NCBI GenBank assembly: GCA_026770585.1
Contig: MU646981.1
Coordinates: forward strand, 223,496-234,019
Reading direction: 5' to 3'
From: Baffinella frigidus
Lineage: Eukaryota > Cryptophyceae > Cryptomonadales > Baffinellaceae
Length of the DNA: 10,524 bases
The stretch's first letter is position 1. Each line of letters starts with the position of its first letter. Made by a program: the position numbers and the translations under genes. Under the pieces are notes generated by a model. It did no database searches. It saw nothing but the letters and a program-made list of their open reading frames with translations, and was not told the origin of the DNA. Positions 6,301 through 9,571 of the stretch are shown piece after piece.

Positions 6301-7791
6301 GTTTAGAGGTCTCTGTGACATCATGCCCATGCGTGGCTGGAGGTACCACCAGCAACCCGTAGCAGCTTATATCCGGATCGGGTACTGTAGTAAACTTCAG
6401 CCGAATCAAGGAAATCTCCTTGGTATCTCCCGTCAGCAATTCTAGGTCCCTAGGGCATCCTACCGTAGGGTCATAGGATAGAGTTTTAAAAAAAATAAGT
6501 ACCCGAATCCTTGCAAGGACCCAGTAAACCCTGCTACGGGTTGCTGGTGGTAGAGCGCTGTGCAGAGAAGTTGGCCACCGAAAATGGGAAAATGGGGAAA
6601 TTGGAGCCATTTTGTCTACTTTTGAGAAGTTCATGGTACTCAATTTCTCAAAAGTCGACAAAATGGCTCCAATTTCTCGATTTCCCATTATTTCCCGTGG
6701 CCAACTTCTCTGCACAGCGCTCTAGCCATGGCTGAAGAGGATCGAGCGAGATGCGGAGAGGGAATGGGCGAGAGTCTGGCGCTGCCTCACTCGGGTCAGA
6801 CCTAGGACCCTACGGTAGGCAACTCGTAGGGACATAGAGGGTTCCTACGGATAAGGTAATTTTAAAGCGTGATCTGGCGTGGATAGCGTCTGTGGGGGGT
6901 GCACGCAGCTCTGCCTCACTCGGGGTGGCCGACTATTCGCAAGTTGACTTGCTGTGCTTGCGGTACAAATCCGTCAACTTTCGAGCGGGAAAGAGCCCGG
7001 TCTCACCAATGTGGAGAGACCAAATAGACTGAGACAGACCACTAGACCTCCGAGGTGGCTCCTGTAGTGCCCTGGAACATGTTCGGTGTGCCTTGCCAGC
7101 CCCTCGAATACGAGGGGCTGTGTTGACTTTGGATCTATTTTCGGTGCTGAATCAACTTTTGGGATTTCGGTTCCAGAGCATTATTTGAGCCACTTCCAAG
7201 GACTAGTGGGAGGTAGAGGGGTGAGGTGAGACCTCTGCGCTCGCGATCCTTGGTGGCCTGCTGGAACTCCTTGAGCTTTGCCTCGTGCGCTTCCTTCGCT
7301 TCCGCTGTGATCCCTGCTCTCCCCACCCCCCGTGCGTACCTCGATCAGCACCCGCCCTCCCACCAACCAATCACGCTGCCAGTCGACAGGCACACATTTT
7401 GAGGGTTGAGGGCGCGTCGCTCAGCGGTGCAGAGCCGAGAAAAGGGGAGCGCACCCTCTCGCTTGAGGAGGCGCTCGATGCCGCGGATCTGCTGCTTGAT
7501 CGAGGACTTCTTGCTCCCCTTGCTCGCCTTCGGCTCGGTCGTTGCCGGACCTTTGAACGGCGCTACATTCGCACCCGCCTTTCCACCCGCGCCGCCTCCC
7601 CCGCTGCCTGCACTAGGCCTCGCGGCGACCCCCCCCCCAGATCCGCCCGCGGCTTTCGCAGGGAGCGTCTTGGCCAAGGCTTTGATGGCGGCAGCGGCCC
7701 TGATGTCAAAAGGTGTCAGCGCCTTGCCCGCAACCTTCTTTGACGCGGTTCTGCGATCACCGCCTGTCGTAGGTTCCTTCTTTTCCCCCAT
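251..7791 (-). CDS. EFG1: Efg1-like rRNA-processing protein, six-exon gene
   Basis: Split gene joined as 7791-7455, 7313-7233, 4950-4871, 4294-4226, 1303-1226, 319-251; 714 bp, 237 residues plus TGA. Seen: all donors are GT after a G, all acceptors are CAG, and junction phases agree (1,1,0,0,0). Residues 1-90 are low-complexity, rich in Ala, Gly and Lys; 91-113 contain SIKQQIRGIERLLKREG; 114-139 form a charged helix; 149-157 read YHMVRFFEK; 193-201 read DLEYIVNFP, followed by KYVSIF; the tail is Lys/Glu-rich. This order (ERLLK helix, YHxVRFFE, DLxYxxxFP) is the Efg1 pattern. Known for the family: a nucleolar protein needed for early cleavages of pre-rRNA leading to 18S rRNA; yeast Efg1 is of similar length. 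ATG 7791 is the first ATG after an in-frame TGA near 7889. The gene faces away from a plus-strand gene at 8199. Less certain: the last intron and the C-terminus. Confidence 0.85.
321..396 (+). repeat. Degenerate TTTAGGG array at the 3' end of intron 5
   Basis: About ten TTTAGGG-like units (variants TTTGGGG, TCTAGG). On the gene's sense strand this reads CCCTAAA repeats leading straight into the CAG acceptor of the last exon (320/319). Confidence 0.9.
391..525 (+). repeat. Truncated copy of the CTAGCTCTG-ended interspersed repeat
   Basis: Starts abruptly at TTGACCGACTATTTTCAAGT against the telomere-type array, then shares ACATCCGTCAAC, GCGGGAACGAGCCCGGG and CTCACCAA with 3790-3929. It ends in GAGACAGAGGCAGACC. 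The left end of the element is missing. Confidence 0.7.
738..831. repeat. Repeat mosaic with CCCGTAGCAGCGAAGAT direct repeats
   Basis: CCACCAGCAACCCGTAGCAG at 738-757 matches the end of the element at 6346-6550. CCCGTAGCAGCGAAGATA then recurs about 50 bases further on (from 746 and 796). It ends in the palindrome TGAAATACGTATTTCA (816-831). Confidence 0.7.
806..842 (-). pseudogene. Degenerate copy of Efg1 exon 5
   Basis: The strand read in the gene direction contains CCGCGCGACCTGAAATACGT, matching CCGCGCGACCAGAAATACGT of exon 5 (residues FPRDQKYV) with one mismatch, then a short deletion and TTTCAAGATAT. It lies in intron 5, downstream of the real exon, and its right edge meets the end of the interspersed repeat that begins at 843. 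It has no usable frame or splice sites. Confidence 0.6.
843..1082 (-). repeat. Interspersed repeat copy (inverted relative to 3700-3929)
   Basis: Its reverse complement matches 3700-3929 over about 230 bp: CACCCGGGAAAC, CCCGGAAATCCGG, ACGGTGGCTG, TGGCACTGTCTAGCTCTG, GGGTTGACC, ATCCGTCAACTTTGGAGCGG, GAGCCCGGG. CTAG at 997-1000 is the internal boundary of the 140-bp core. Confidence 0.85.
1226..1303 (-). CDS. EFG1: Efg1-like gene, exon 5 (DLEYIVNFP motif)
   Basis: 78 bp, phase 0 at both ends. It encodes LEADLEYIVNFPRDQKYVSI and then FKTEDK. The D-L-x-Y-x-x-x-F-P...KYVSxF pattern is the second diagnostic Efg1 block. The acceptor is ACACAG|CTGG at 1303; AAGCAG|ACAC six bases upstream is an equally in-frame alternative that adds Thr-Gln. 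The donor is ACAAG|GTCGCA. If it were not used, the frame would continue 13 codons to TAA at 1184-1186, a plausible alternative C-terminus. Confidence 0.82.
1324..1627 (+). repeat. Long degenerate telomere-type array at the 3' end of intron 4
   Basis: About 300 bp: first TCTAGGG units (about 1339-1451), then mixed TTTGGGA/TTCAAGG units, then clean TTTAGGG units (about 1525-1600), fading into TTACGGG and TTTCGGG. The sense strand of the gene reads CCCTAAA/CCCTAGA towards the acceptor of exon 5, with about 20 bases between array and CAG. Confidence 0.93.
1628..2082. other. Intron 4 sequence without recognised gene
   Basis: Holds a small hairpin ATCTGATCCA/TGGATCAGAT (about 1740-1764), a run of 13 C (1821-1833), one copy of GGGCCTAGGTTTTACCAGGA (about 1837-1867, also at 2909 and 3197) and a CCCCGGAATCCGGGG palindrome near 2003. 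No coding signal is seen. Confidence 0.6.
2084..2220. mobile_element. MITE-like element, family with ATCTCC ends, copy 1
   Basis: Terminal inverted repeats ATCTCC...GGAGAT extend imperfectly about 50 bp (TTAATTATTTGC, GGCAACGAAAATTAC on the left; the reverse complement of GTAGTAAATTTCGTTGCGCC on the right). The reverse complement of the whole element matches 10265-10402. No coding capacity. Confidence 0.85.
2246..2574. repeat. 27-bp direct repeat flanking a 152-bp inverted-repeat element
   Basis: CTGCTACATCGCCCAGCTGG and seven more bases occur at 2246-2272 and 2548-2574. Between them, CAGGGGAAGT at 2382 and ACTTCCCCTG ending at 2533 form the ends of a likely short element. CTCCTCTCCTCT runs fill 2234-2370. 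Open frames crossing this stretch look like chance. Confidence 0.65.
2762..2910 (+). mobile_element. MITE-like element, CCGGGGACATGTTT family, copy 1
   Basis: Ends CCGGGGACGTGTTTAGTTTAAAAGAAAA and its near-complement TTTTCTTTTAAATTAAACATG...CCCGGAT. The internal TTCATAGGAGTTGGAAGAAG is shared with copies at 3002, 3970 and 5303. Non-coding. Confidence 0.9.
2911..3001 (+). repeat. Copy of the CCTAGG...TGCCCCGA repeat without insert
   Basis: GCCTAGGGTTTACCAGGACC at the left and GGTACCACATCAG...GCTCTTCTCTCCCTGCCCCGA at the right match the outer parts of 3197-3443, but the 159-bp insert found there is absent. It is therefore an empty-site paralogue. Confidence 0.75.
3002..3131 (-). mobile_element. 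MITE-like element, CCGGGGACATGTTT family, copy 2, inverted and truncated
   Basis: Reverse complement of the family: GCCCTAATTAAATTTAC, CTAATTAATCTTCTTCCAACTCC, then TTTTCTTTTAAATCAAACACG. The left end is shortened to CTAAGAAAATGG. With copy 1 it forms an imperfect palindrome of about 370 bp. Confidence 0.88.
3146..3202. repeat. Degenerate ACCTGGGGTAA minisatellite
   Basis: Four to five units of roughly 13-14 bases (CCTGGTAAA, CCTGGGGTAAC, CCTGGGGTACA, CCTGGGTAAA) running into CCTGGGCCTAGG. Confidence 0.7.
3234..3392. mobile_element. 159-bp element with CACACAGCGG ends and GACT duplication
   Basis: Left end CACACAGCGGGCTACGAAGGG, right end CCCCTTCGAAGTCCGCTGTGTG. Flanked by GACT at 3230-3233 and 3393-3396. 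The homologous sequence at 2911-3001 lacks the insert. Its core (3287-3343) is the 60-bp CCTAGGACCCTACGGTAGGC module that recurs inverted at 6801-6862. Confidence 0.8.
3444..3699. other. GC-rich unassigned intron segment
   Basis: Contains two or three CCCTAAA units on the plus strand (3463-3485), a run of 12 C (3516-3527) and frames open on both strands. One minus frame reads GAAKPPGKPDDDGDENGPP after a CAG. It is unlike the repeats around it and could be a captured coding piece or an optional exon; nothing is recognised. Confidence 0.35.
3700..3929 (+). mobile_element. Interspersed repeat with CTAGCTCTG...CAGAGCTAG core
   Basis: The core 3790-3929 has 9-bp inverted ends (CTAGCTCTG/CAGAGCTAG). 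Homology with 843-1082 extends 90 bp further left. The right end (GGTGAGACCAAATAGACTGA) also resembles the ends of the fold-back at 5677-5828, so these are relatives. Confidence 0.8.
3970..4119 (+). mobile_element. MITE-like element, CCGGGGACATGTTT family, copy 3
   Basis: ATCCGGGGACATGTTTAATT at the left and CAACATGTTCCCGGGT at the right. The internal TTCATAGGAGTTGG and AATCAGGGCCCTAAGTAAAT match the other copies. Confidence 0.9.
4226..4294 (-). CDS. EFG1: Efg1-like gene, exon 4
   Basis: 69 bp, phase 0 at both ends. Acceptor GATCCAG|GTAAAG, donor AAACAG|GTCCCC. It encodes VKKEVEEGAEMEEGAKQALL and then TKQ, an acidic/basic helix linking the RKLAQ end of exon 3 to the DLEYI block of exon 5. 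It has no strong signature of its own; support comes from phase, splice sites and the family's expected linker. A telomere-type array ends about 10 bases before its acceptor. Confidence 0.7.
4310..4497 (+). repeat. Degenerate TTTAGGG array at the 3' end of intron 3
   Basis: About 25 TTTAGGG-like units with TTTAGTG, TTGAGGG and TTTAAGG variants. On the gene strand it reads CCCTAAA-CCCTCAA-CCCTGATCCAG, directly before exon 4. Confidence 0.92.
4530..4592 (-). pseudogene. Broken second copy of Efg1 exon 3
   Basis: The gene-strand frame reads YHMARFFDEILIRKVVRKLA, then Q, against YHMVRFFEKKKVVRKLAQ in exon 3. The 59-bp flanking sequence 4495-4553 also matches 4836-4893. The copy has an 18-base insertion replacing part of the Lys run (containing TGATGAGAATCTCATCA, a palindrome), a donor changed from GT to GC, and loss of everything before the YHM codons where the element 4593-4819 begins. 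Probably non-functional; a GC donor could in principle splice. Confidence 0.8.
4593..4819. mobile_element. TIR element ending TTGTAGA, inserted beside the exon 3 copy
   Basis: Left end TTGTAGACTTCGGGTTGGCT, right end complement TTGTAGAATTCGGCTTGGCT; subterminal GGGTCGGGTCGGG on the left and its complement on the right. Flanking dinucleotides are TA (left) and CA (right), consistent with a decayed TA duplication. Its centre (4681-4750) is shared with 5142-5208. Confidence 0.82.
4871..4950 (-). CDS. EFG1: Efg1-like gene, exon 3 (YHMVRFFE motif)
   Basis: 80 bp, phase 1 in and phase 0 out. Acceptor CGGCAG|ACCTGG, donor GCCCAG|GTACCC. It encodes LEQKYSKKYHMVRFFEKKK and then VVRKLAQ, the most diagnostic Efg1 block. 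A split Asp codon joins it to exon 2 (RERR-D-LEQKY). Without the splice, the frame meets TAA about 14 codons later. A damaged second copy of this exon lies at 4530-4592. Confidence 0.87.
5014..5052. repeat. Fragment of the ATCTCC-family MITE
   Basis: GGCAACGAAAATTACTACAC matches the subterminal part of 2084-2220 and 10265-10402; another fragment, GAAAATTACTACACAATTC, lies at about 9803-9821. It is cut on the right by the element at 5055. Confidence 0.6.
5055..5292. mobile_element. TIR element ending TTGTACTTTT, flanked by TA
   Basis: About 30-bp inverted ends with one mismatch (TTGTACTTTTCGGGTCAGCG on the left, complement TTGTACTTTTTGGGTCAGCG on the right). TA at 5053-5054 and 5293-5294. The core 5142-5208 matches 4681-4750. 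No protein-coding capacity. Confidence 0.88.
5303..5450 (+). mobile_element. MITE-like element, CCGGGGACATGTTT family, copy 4
   Basis: ATCCGGGGACATGTATAATT at the left, ATTTAACATGTTTTCGGAT at the right, with the family interior. Ten bases separate it from the element ending at 5292. Confidence 0.9.
5503..5608. repeat. CT-rich microsatellite tract
   Basis: Starts as CA repeats, then about 95 bases of CTCTCT with CGTT, TTG and CCCT interruptions. The transcript of the Efg1-like gene would carry it as GAGAGA. Frames through it are low-complexity artefacts. Confidence 0.95.
5677..5828. mobile_element. Fold-back element with CTAGCTCTGTCCCAG ends
   Basis: Nearly the whole 152 bp pairs with itself: CTAGCTCTGTCCCAGTTCAA, TTTGGTCTCGAAGATAGAGT and a C-rich stretch are mirrored at the right end with a few mismatches. 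The ends match those of the repeat at 3790-3929. Confidence 0.88.
5919..5935 (-). pseudogene. 17-bp fragment of Efg1 exon 3
   Basis: ATGTGGTACTTCTTCGA is identical to 4917-4933 (codons for SKKYHM). It lies in intron 2, upstream of the real exon, five bases from the end of the element at 5941. Too short to be certain of common origin. Confidence 0.4.
5941..6066. mobile_element. TIR element CCACGCCAGAGT, flanked by TA, copy 1
   Basis: CCACGCCAGAGT at the left, ACTCTGGCGTGG at the right, TA on both sides (5939-5940, 6067-6068). The centre has the palindrome CCGCGTTTAAACGCGG (5978-5993). The right half (CTGCCTTGAAGGGGAATTGA and CTTTTGGCGA) matches the copy at 10130-10251. Confidence 0.88.
6121..6301. 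mobile_element. 181-bp element with 26-bp perfect TIRs and a 42-bp palindrome inside
   Basis: CCACACGAGGCTATCCATGC plus GAACAG at the left is matched perfectly by its complement at 6276-6301. It is flanked by TTTAGAGGTCCCTGT (6106-6120) and TTTAGAGGTCTCTGT (6302-6316), a 15-bp direct repeat with one mismatch. Inside, 6202-6243 is a perfect palindrome with 20-bp arms around CA. Confidence 0.88.
6346..6550. mobile_element. TIR element CCACCAGCAACCCGTAGCAG, flanked by TA
   Basis: 20-bp perfect inverted ends (6346-6365, 6531-6550) with TA at 6344-6345 and 6551-6552. The inside carries CCTACCGTAGG (6459-6469). A partial relative lies at 738-757. Confidence 0.9.
6553..6722. mobile_element. Fold-back element GAGCGCTGTGCAGAG, sharing a TA with its neighbour
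   Basis: Arms of about 80 bp pair almost throughout (perfect for GAGCGCTGTGCAGAGAAGTT and GGCCAC; then AAATTGGAGCCATTTTGTC and CTTTTGAGAA). TA flanks at 6551-6552 and 6723-6724. Long open frames here simply mirror the arms. Confidence 0.9.
6801..6862 (-). repeat. 60-bp CCTAGGACCCTACGGTAGGC module
   Basis: Reverse complement of 3287-3343 with few differences: CCTAGGACCCTACGGTAGGCAAC is identical, and TCCTACGGATAAGGTAA closes it. Here it stands without the CACACAGCGG ends found around the other copy. Confidence 0.85.
6904..7040 (+). repeat. Partial copy of the CTAGCTCTG-type interspersed repeat
   Basis: GCAGCTCTGCCTCACTCGGG, then GCCGACTATT, CAAATCCGTCAACTTTCGAGCGG, GAGCCCGGTCTCACCAAT and GAGACCAAATAGACTGAGAC match 3790-3929. 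The ends have decayed. A further fragment, GCTGCCTCACTCGGGT, lies at 6781-6796. Confidence 0.8.
7041..7232. other. Intron 2 proximal segment
   Basis: The only structure seen is the hairpin AGCCCCTCG-AATA-CGAGGGGCT (7098-7119). The 5' splice site of intron 2 is at 7232. Confidence 0.6.
7233..7313 (-). CDS. EFG1: Efg1-like gene, exon 2
   Basis: 81 bp, phase 1 in and phase 1 out. Acceptor AGCAG|GGATC, donor AGAG|GTCTCA. It encodes ITAEAKEAHEAKLKEF and then QQATKDRERR, a charged helix that continues the exon 1 helix, as in Efg1 where a leucine/lysine/glutamate coiled coil follows the ERLLK segment. Intron 1 (7314-7454) is short and contains no repeat element that I can see. Confidence 0.82.
7455..7791 (-). 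CDS. EFG1: Efg1-like gene, exon 1
   Basis: Codons 1-112 plus one base. It starts at ATG 7791-7789; the frame stays open upstream to a TGA near 7889 but holds no other ATG (an in-frame TTG lies at 7854). The N-terminal ninety residues are disordered-looking (Gly/Ala tracts, basic KASKGSKK that could serve nuclear or nucleolar targeting). The exon ends with the start of the conserved helix (IRGIERLLKRE). The donor reads GAGG|GTGCGC; reading past it gives a non-conserved tail, so the splice is preferred. Confidence 0.85.
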
Positions 7792-8198
7792 CCCGGCTGG
7801 CGACGCGGCCGACCTCTTGAGGCGGCTGGGACCAGCGGGAATCGCCCGACGCAAGGGGTCGAGAGGCTCAGAGGCGCCCTCGGTTCACGTGCTGTCACGT
7901 GCAGTCAAAGAAGCTGCTCGAGAGGCGTCTGGCCACCAGCCTGGCACGGGAAGCTGGTTGAGGAAACGGGAAGTGGCAGCGCGCGGTGGAGGGAGCGTGA
8001 CACGCGCGGAACAACCCACGATGGTGTTGTGAGCAAGAGCGTCGTGGGACGAGACCCTCGCCCGTGAAATTGCAGTGGGGCCCCAAAGTGGAGCAAACCG
8101 AGAATGTTGGTTGATCAATTTTTCCTCCTGAGGGGGGCCAAAATCGACAAAAATGGCTCAAACAACCATATGAAATCCCTGAAAATGGCTCAAACCAC
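7792..8198. promoter_or_regulatory. Shared upstream region of two divergent genes, with paired CACGTG boxes
   Basis: 407 bp separate the Efg1-like ATG (7791, minus) from the DoxX-like ATG (8199, plus). Two TCACGTGC boxes lie at 7885-7892 and 7895-7902, ten bases apart, so they face the same side of the helix. CACGTG is the classical G-box/E-box bound by bHLH or bZIP factors. Near the plus-strand start, AAAATGGCTCAAAC occurs twice (8150-8163, 8182-8195). No TATA box is evident. Promoter function is inferred from position. Confidence 0.5.
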
Positions 8199-8317
8199 AT
8201 GGCACTCGATTTGATCCACTTCGGAGGGCTGTCGAAAAAAATCGGAGTTGCGCCTGCCCTGGGAGCTCCCAGCGTGGCTGCGGAACTGCCAGTGGACCCG
8301 CAGGCGCGCGATCAGTG
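8199..8317 (+). CDS. DoxX-like gene, candidate exon 1
   Basis: Starts at ATG 8199 (MALDLIHFGGLSKKIGVAPA, then 19 more codons plus two bases). The donor CAGTG|GTCAAA is phase-compatible with the acceptor at 8459. The codons look used (no low complexity), but nothing recognisable is encoded. The alternative is that translation starts elsewhere and this is leader sequence. Confidence 0.35.
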
Positions 8318-8921
8318 GTCAAATGTCAGGGGAGTCAGCAGAGAGAGCGGAGCGAGGAGAGAGCGGAGCGAGGAGAGCAGAGAGAGGAGAGCAGTCGGGG
8401 GGCGCAATTCCACTCAGCTCCCCGAACAGGAGGCTCGAGCTCGATTTTTCATTTTCAAGTCATGGGGGGCTCCCCTCTGAATCAGACGAGAGTGCACGGG
8501 TGGAGGAGGACGGCCTGTCACCGCTGCTGTGCTTCGCGGTGCGGGCGGTGGTGATCAGCCACTTCGTGTGTGAGCTGCTGGACAAGATCACCAACTGGTC
8601 GTCCTGGGTCTCCATCGTAGGCGAGGCTGGGTTCTCGCTCCCCACCAGCGAGCTCGCTCTCGCCACGTATTCCTTCCCGACATCCCACCTCGCAAACGAG
8701 ACCCCGAAAGAATGCACAATGTAGAGTGAGCGGCACTGCGCATGATCTCTCTCTGTTGCATACCGCCAATAGCGGACGGGTCATCTGCAAATCAAAAAGA
8801 TTAATGTTGCAACATGACGGATGGGGCTGGCTCAAGGGCGTGATGGGTGATGGGAGGAGGGGCGCGCGGCAGGTGCCTCCTGGCGTGGAGTGTCATGCTC
8901 GTCCTCCTCGGCCGCGATCTG
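8199..8921 (+). CDS. DoxX/SURF4-like membrane protein, partial gene (3' end not found)
   Basis: Exons 8199-8317, 8460-8666 and 8873-8921 join in phase (2, 2, 0). Seen: a first hydrophobic helix LSPLLCFAVRAVVISHFVCE, then LLDKITNWSSWVSIV, then GEAGFSLPTSELALAT spliced to CLLAWSVMLVLLGRDL, a second hydrophobic helix. Arg in the first helix, a D/K-K pair after it and a Gly-x-x-x-Pro loop before the next helix resemble the DoxX/DoxD/SURF4 four-helix membrane family; this is an inference from pattern, not a search. Family members with known roles include quinone or thiosulfate oxidation subunits (DoxX/DoxD) and an ER cargo receptor (SURF4); no specific role is claimed here. It is divergent from the Efg1-like gene and shares its 407 bp upstream region. 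The exons encoding helices 3-4 should lie further right, but I could not identify them. Confidence 0.45.
8460..8666 (+). CDS. DoxX-like gene, exon with first membrane helix
   Basis: The acceptor TTTTTCATTTTCAAG|TCATGG follows a GA-rich intron (8318-8459); the donor is GCCAC|GTATTC. The frame is open across the whole exon. The hydrophobic stretch at about 8515-8570 (LSPLLCFAVRAVVISHFV) is strongly membrane-like, and GEAGFSLP follows. A second possible acceptor, GAATCAG|ACGAG, lies at 8485. Confidence 0.5.
8873..8921 (+). CDS. DoxX-like gene, exon with second membrane helix
   Basis: 49 bp. Acceptor CGGCAG|GTGCCT, donor ATCTG|GTAATT. It completes a split Thr codon and then encodes CLLAWSVMLVLLGRDL. 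The phase fits the previous exon exactly, and the hydrophobic helix sits where a DoxX-like protein has its second helix. The following intron begins with the inverted-repeat element 8936-9087. Confidence 0.45.
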
Positions 8922-8935
8922 GTAATTTAGTCGTA

Positions 8936-9087
8936 AAACCCACGGAAAGTTCGGTAGTTTCTCCTACGGCATTGCCCAGGACCTCCTACCGTGTACTAGG
9001 AAATTTTGGTCCTAGGAGCCCTACGGCCTACGGTAGGTAGGTCCTTCCTAAATCCGTAGGGAAACTACCCAACTTTCCGTGGGCTTC
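8936..9087. mobile_element. TIR element with AACCCACGGAAAGTT ends
   Basis: CCCACGGAAAGTTCGGTAGT at the left and the complement CCCACGGAAAGTTGGGTAGT at the right (about 34-bp imperfect ends). The interior carries ACTAGGAAATTTTGGTCCTAGG and CCTACGGTAGG (9027-9037). Confidence 0.85.
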
Positions 9088-9158
9088 CCAATGAAATTCC
9101 CCACCGCCTGACGCCTCTGCCTCATATTGGCATTTTGCCACGAGTGGTCTCAAAAAAA

Positions 9159-9222
9159 TGACAAAAACAACCGAAAATTGACAAAATGAACCGGGTAAAA
9201 TTTGACCAAATAAACCGAAGTT
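9159..9222. repeat. Short degenerate A-rich tandem repeat
   Basis: Three units of about 22 bases: TGACAAAAACAACCGAAAAT, TGACAAAATGAACCGGGTAA, TGACCAAATAAACCGAAG. Nothing else is recognised between 9088 and 9280. Confidence 0.6.
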
Positions 9223-9280
9223 TTTCCTGAACCAGGGGTGCACCTCCGGGAGTACACATAAAACTCTAAAAGCCTGTCCT

Positions 9281-9315
9281 TAATGCCAGAAGCTCACGCC
9301 AGCGGACCCCTTAGC
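9281..9315 (+). repeat. 35-bp direct repeat, left member (partner 9415-9449)
   Basis: TAATGCCAGAAGCTCACGCC followed by AGCGGACCCCTTAGC; the partner differs by one base. It is the left end of the element at 9424 without its right half. Confidence 0.9.
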
Positions 9316-9423
9316 GTAGGCTGCGGTTCAGGAGGTTGGTTGGTTCAGGAGATGCCTCCGAGACTCGCCTCGGGGTTGTGAAGGTGAAGGTCCTAGGCAG
9401 GTCCTAGGGCCCTATAATGCCAC

Positions 9424-9571
9424 AAGCTCACGCCAGCGGACCCCTTAGCCTACGGTAGGAACCCCCCCTCCTCCTACGACCTTTAAAACAAAAAGGTCGT
9501 TAAGAGTCGTAGGAGGGGGACTCCTACCGTAGGCAATCCGTAGGCTCTAAGTATCTCGCTGGCGTTAGCTT
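9424..9571. mobile_element. TIR element with AAGCTCACGCCAGCG ends
   Basis: 15-bp ends with one mismatch, subterminal CCTACGGTAGG (9449-9459) and CCTACCGTAGG (9523-9533), and a central hairpin (TCCTCCTACGACCTTT.../GTCGTAGGAGG). Almost the whole element folds on itself. Confidence 0.87.

Noticed and set aside
6194-6715. 173-residue minus-strand open frame
   Set aside because: It runs through three inverted-repeat elements and a palindrome; no known motif, and the composition mirrors the repeat arms. Treated as chance.
7406-8032. 208-residue plus-strand open frame
   Set aside because: It is the antisense shadow of Efg1 exon 1 (GC-rich Ala/Gly coding) extended into the upstream region.
9351-9400. 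Plus-strand exon after TTGGTTCAG ending before GTCCTAGG
   Set aside because: In the phase required by the DoxX-like gene it meets TGA within eleven codons; in the open phase it encodes nothing recognisable.
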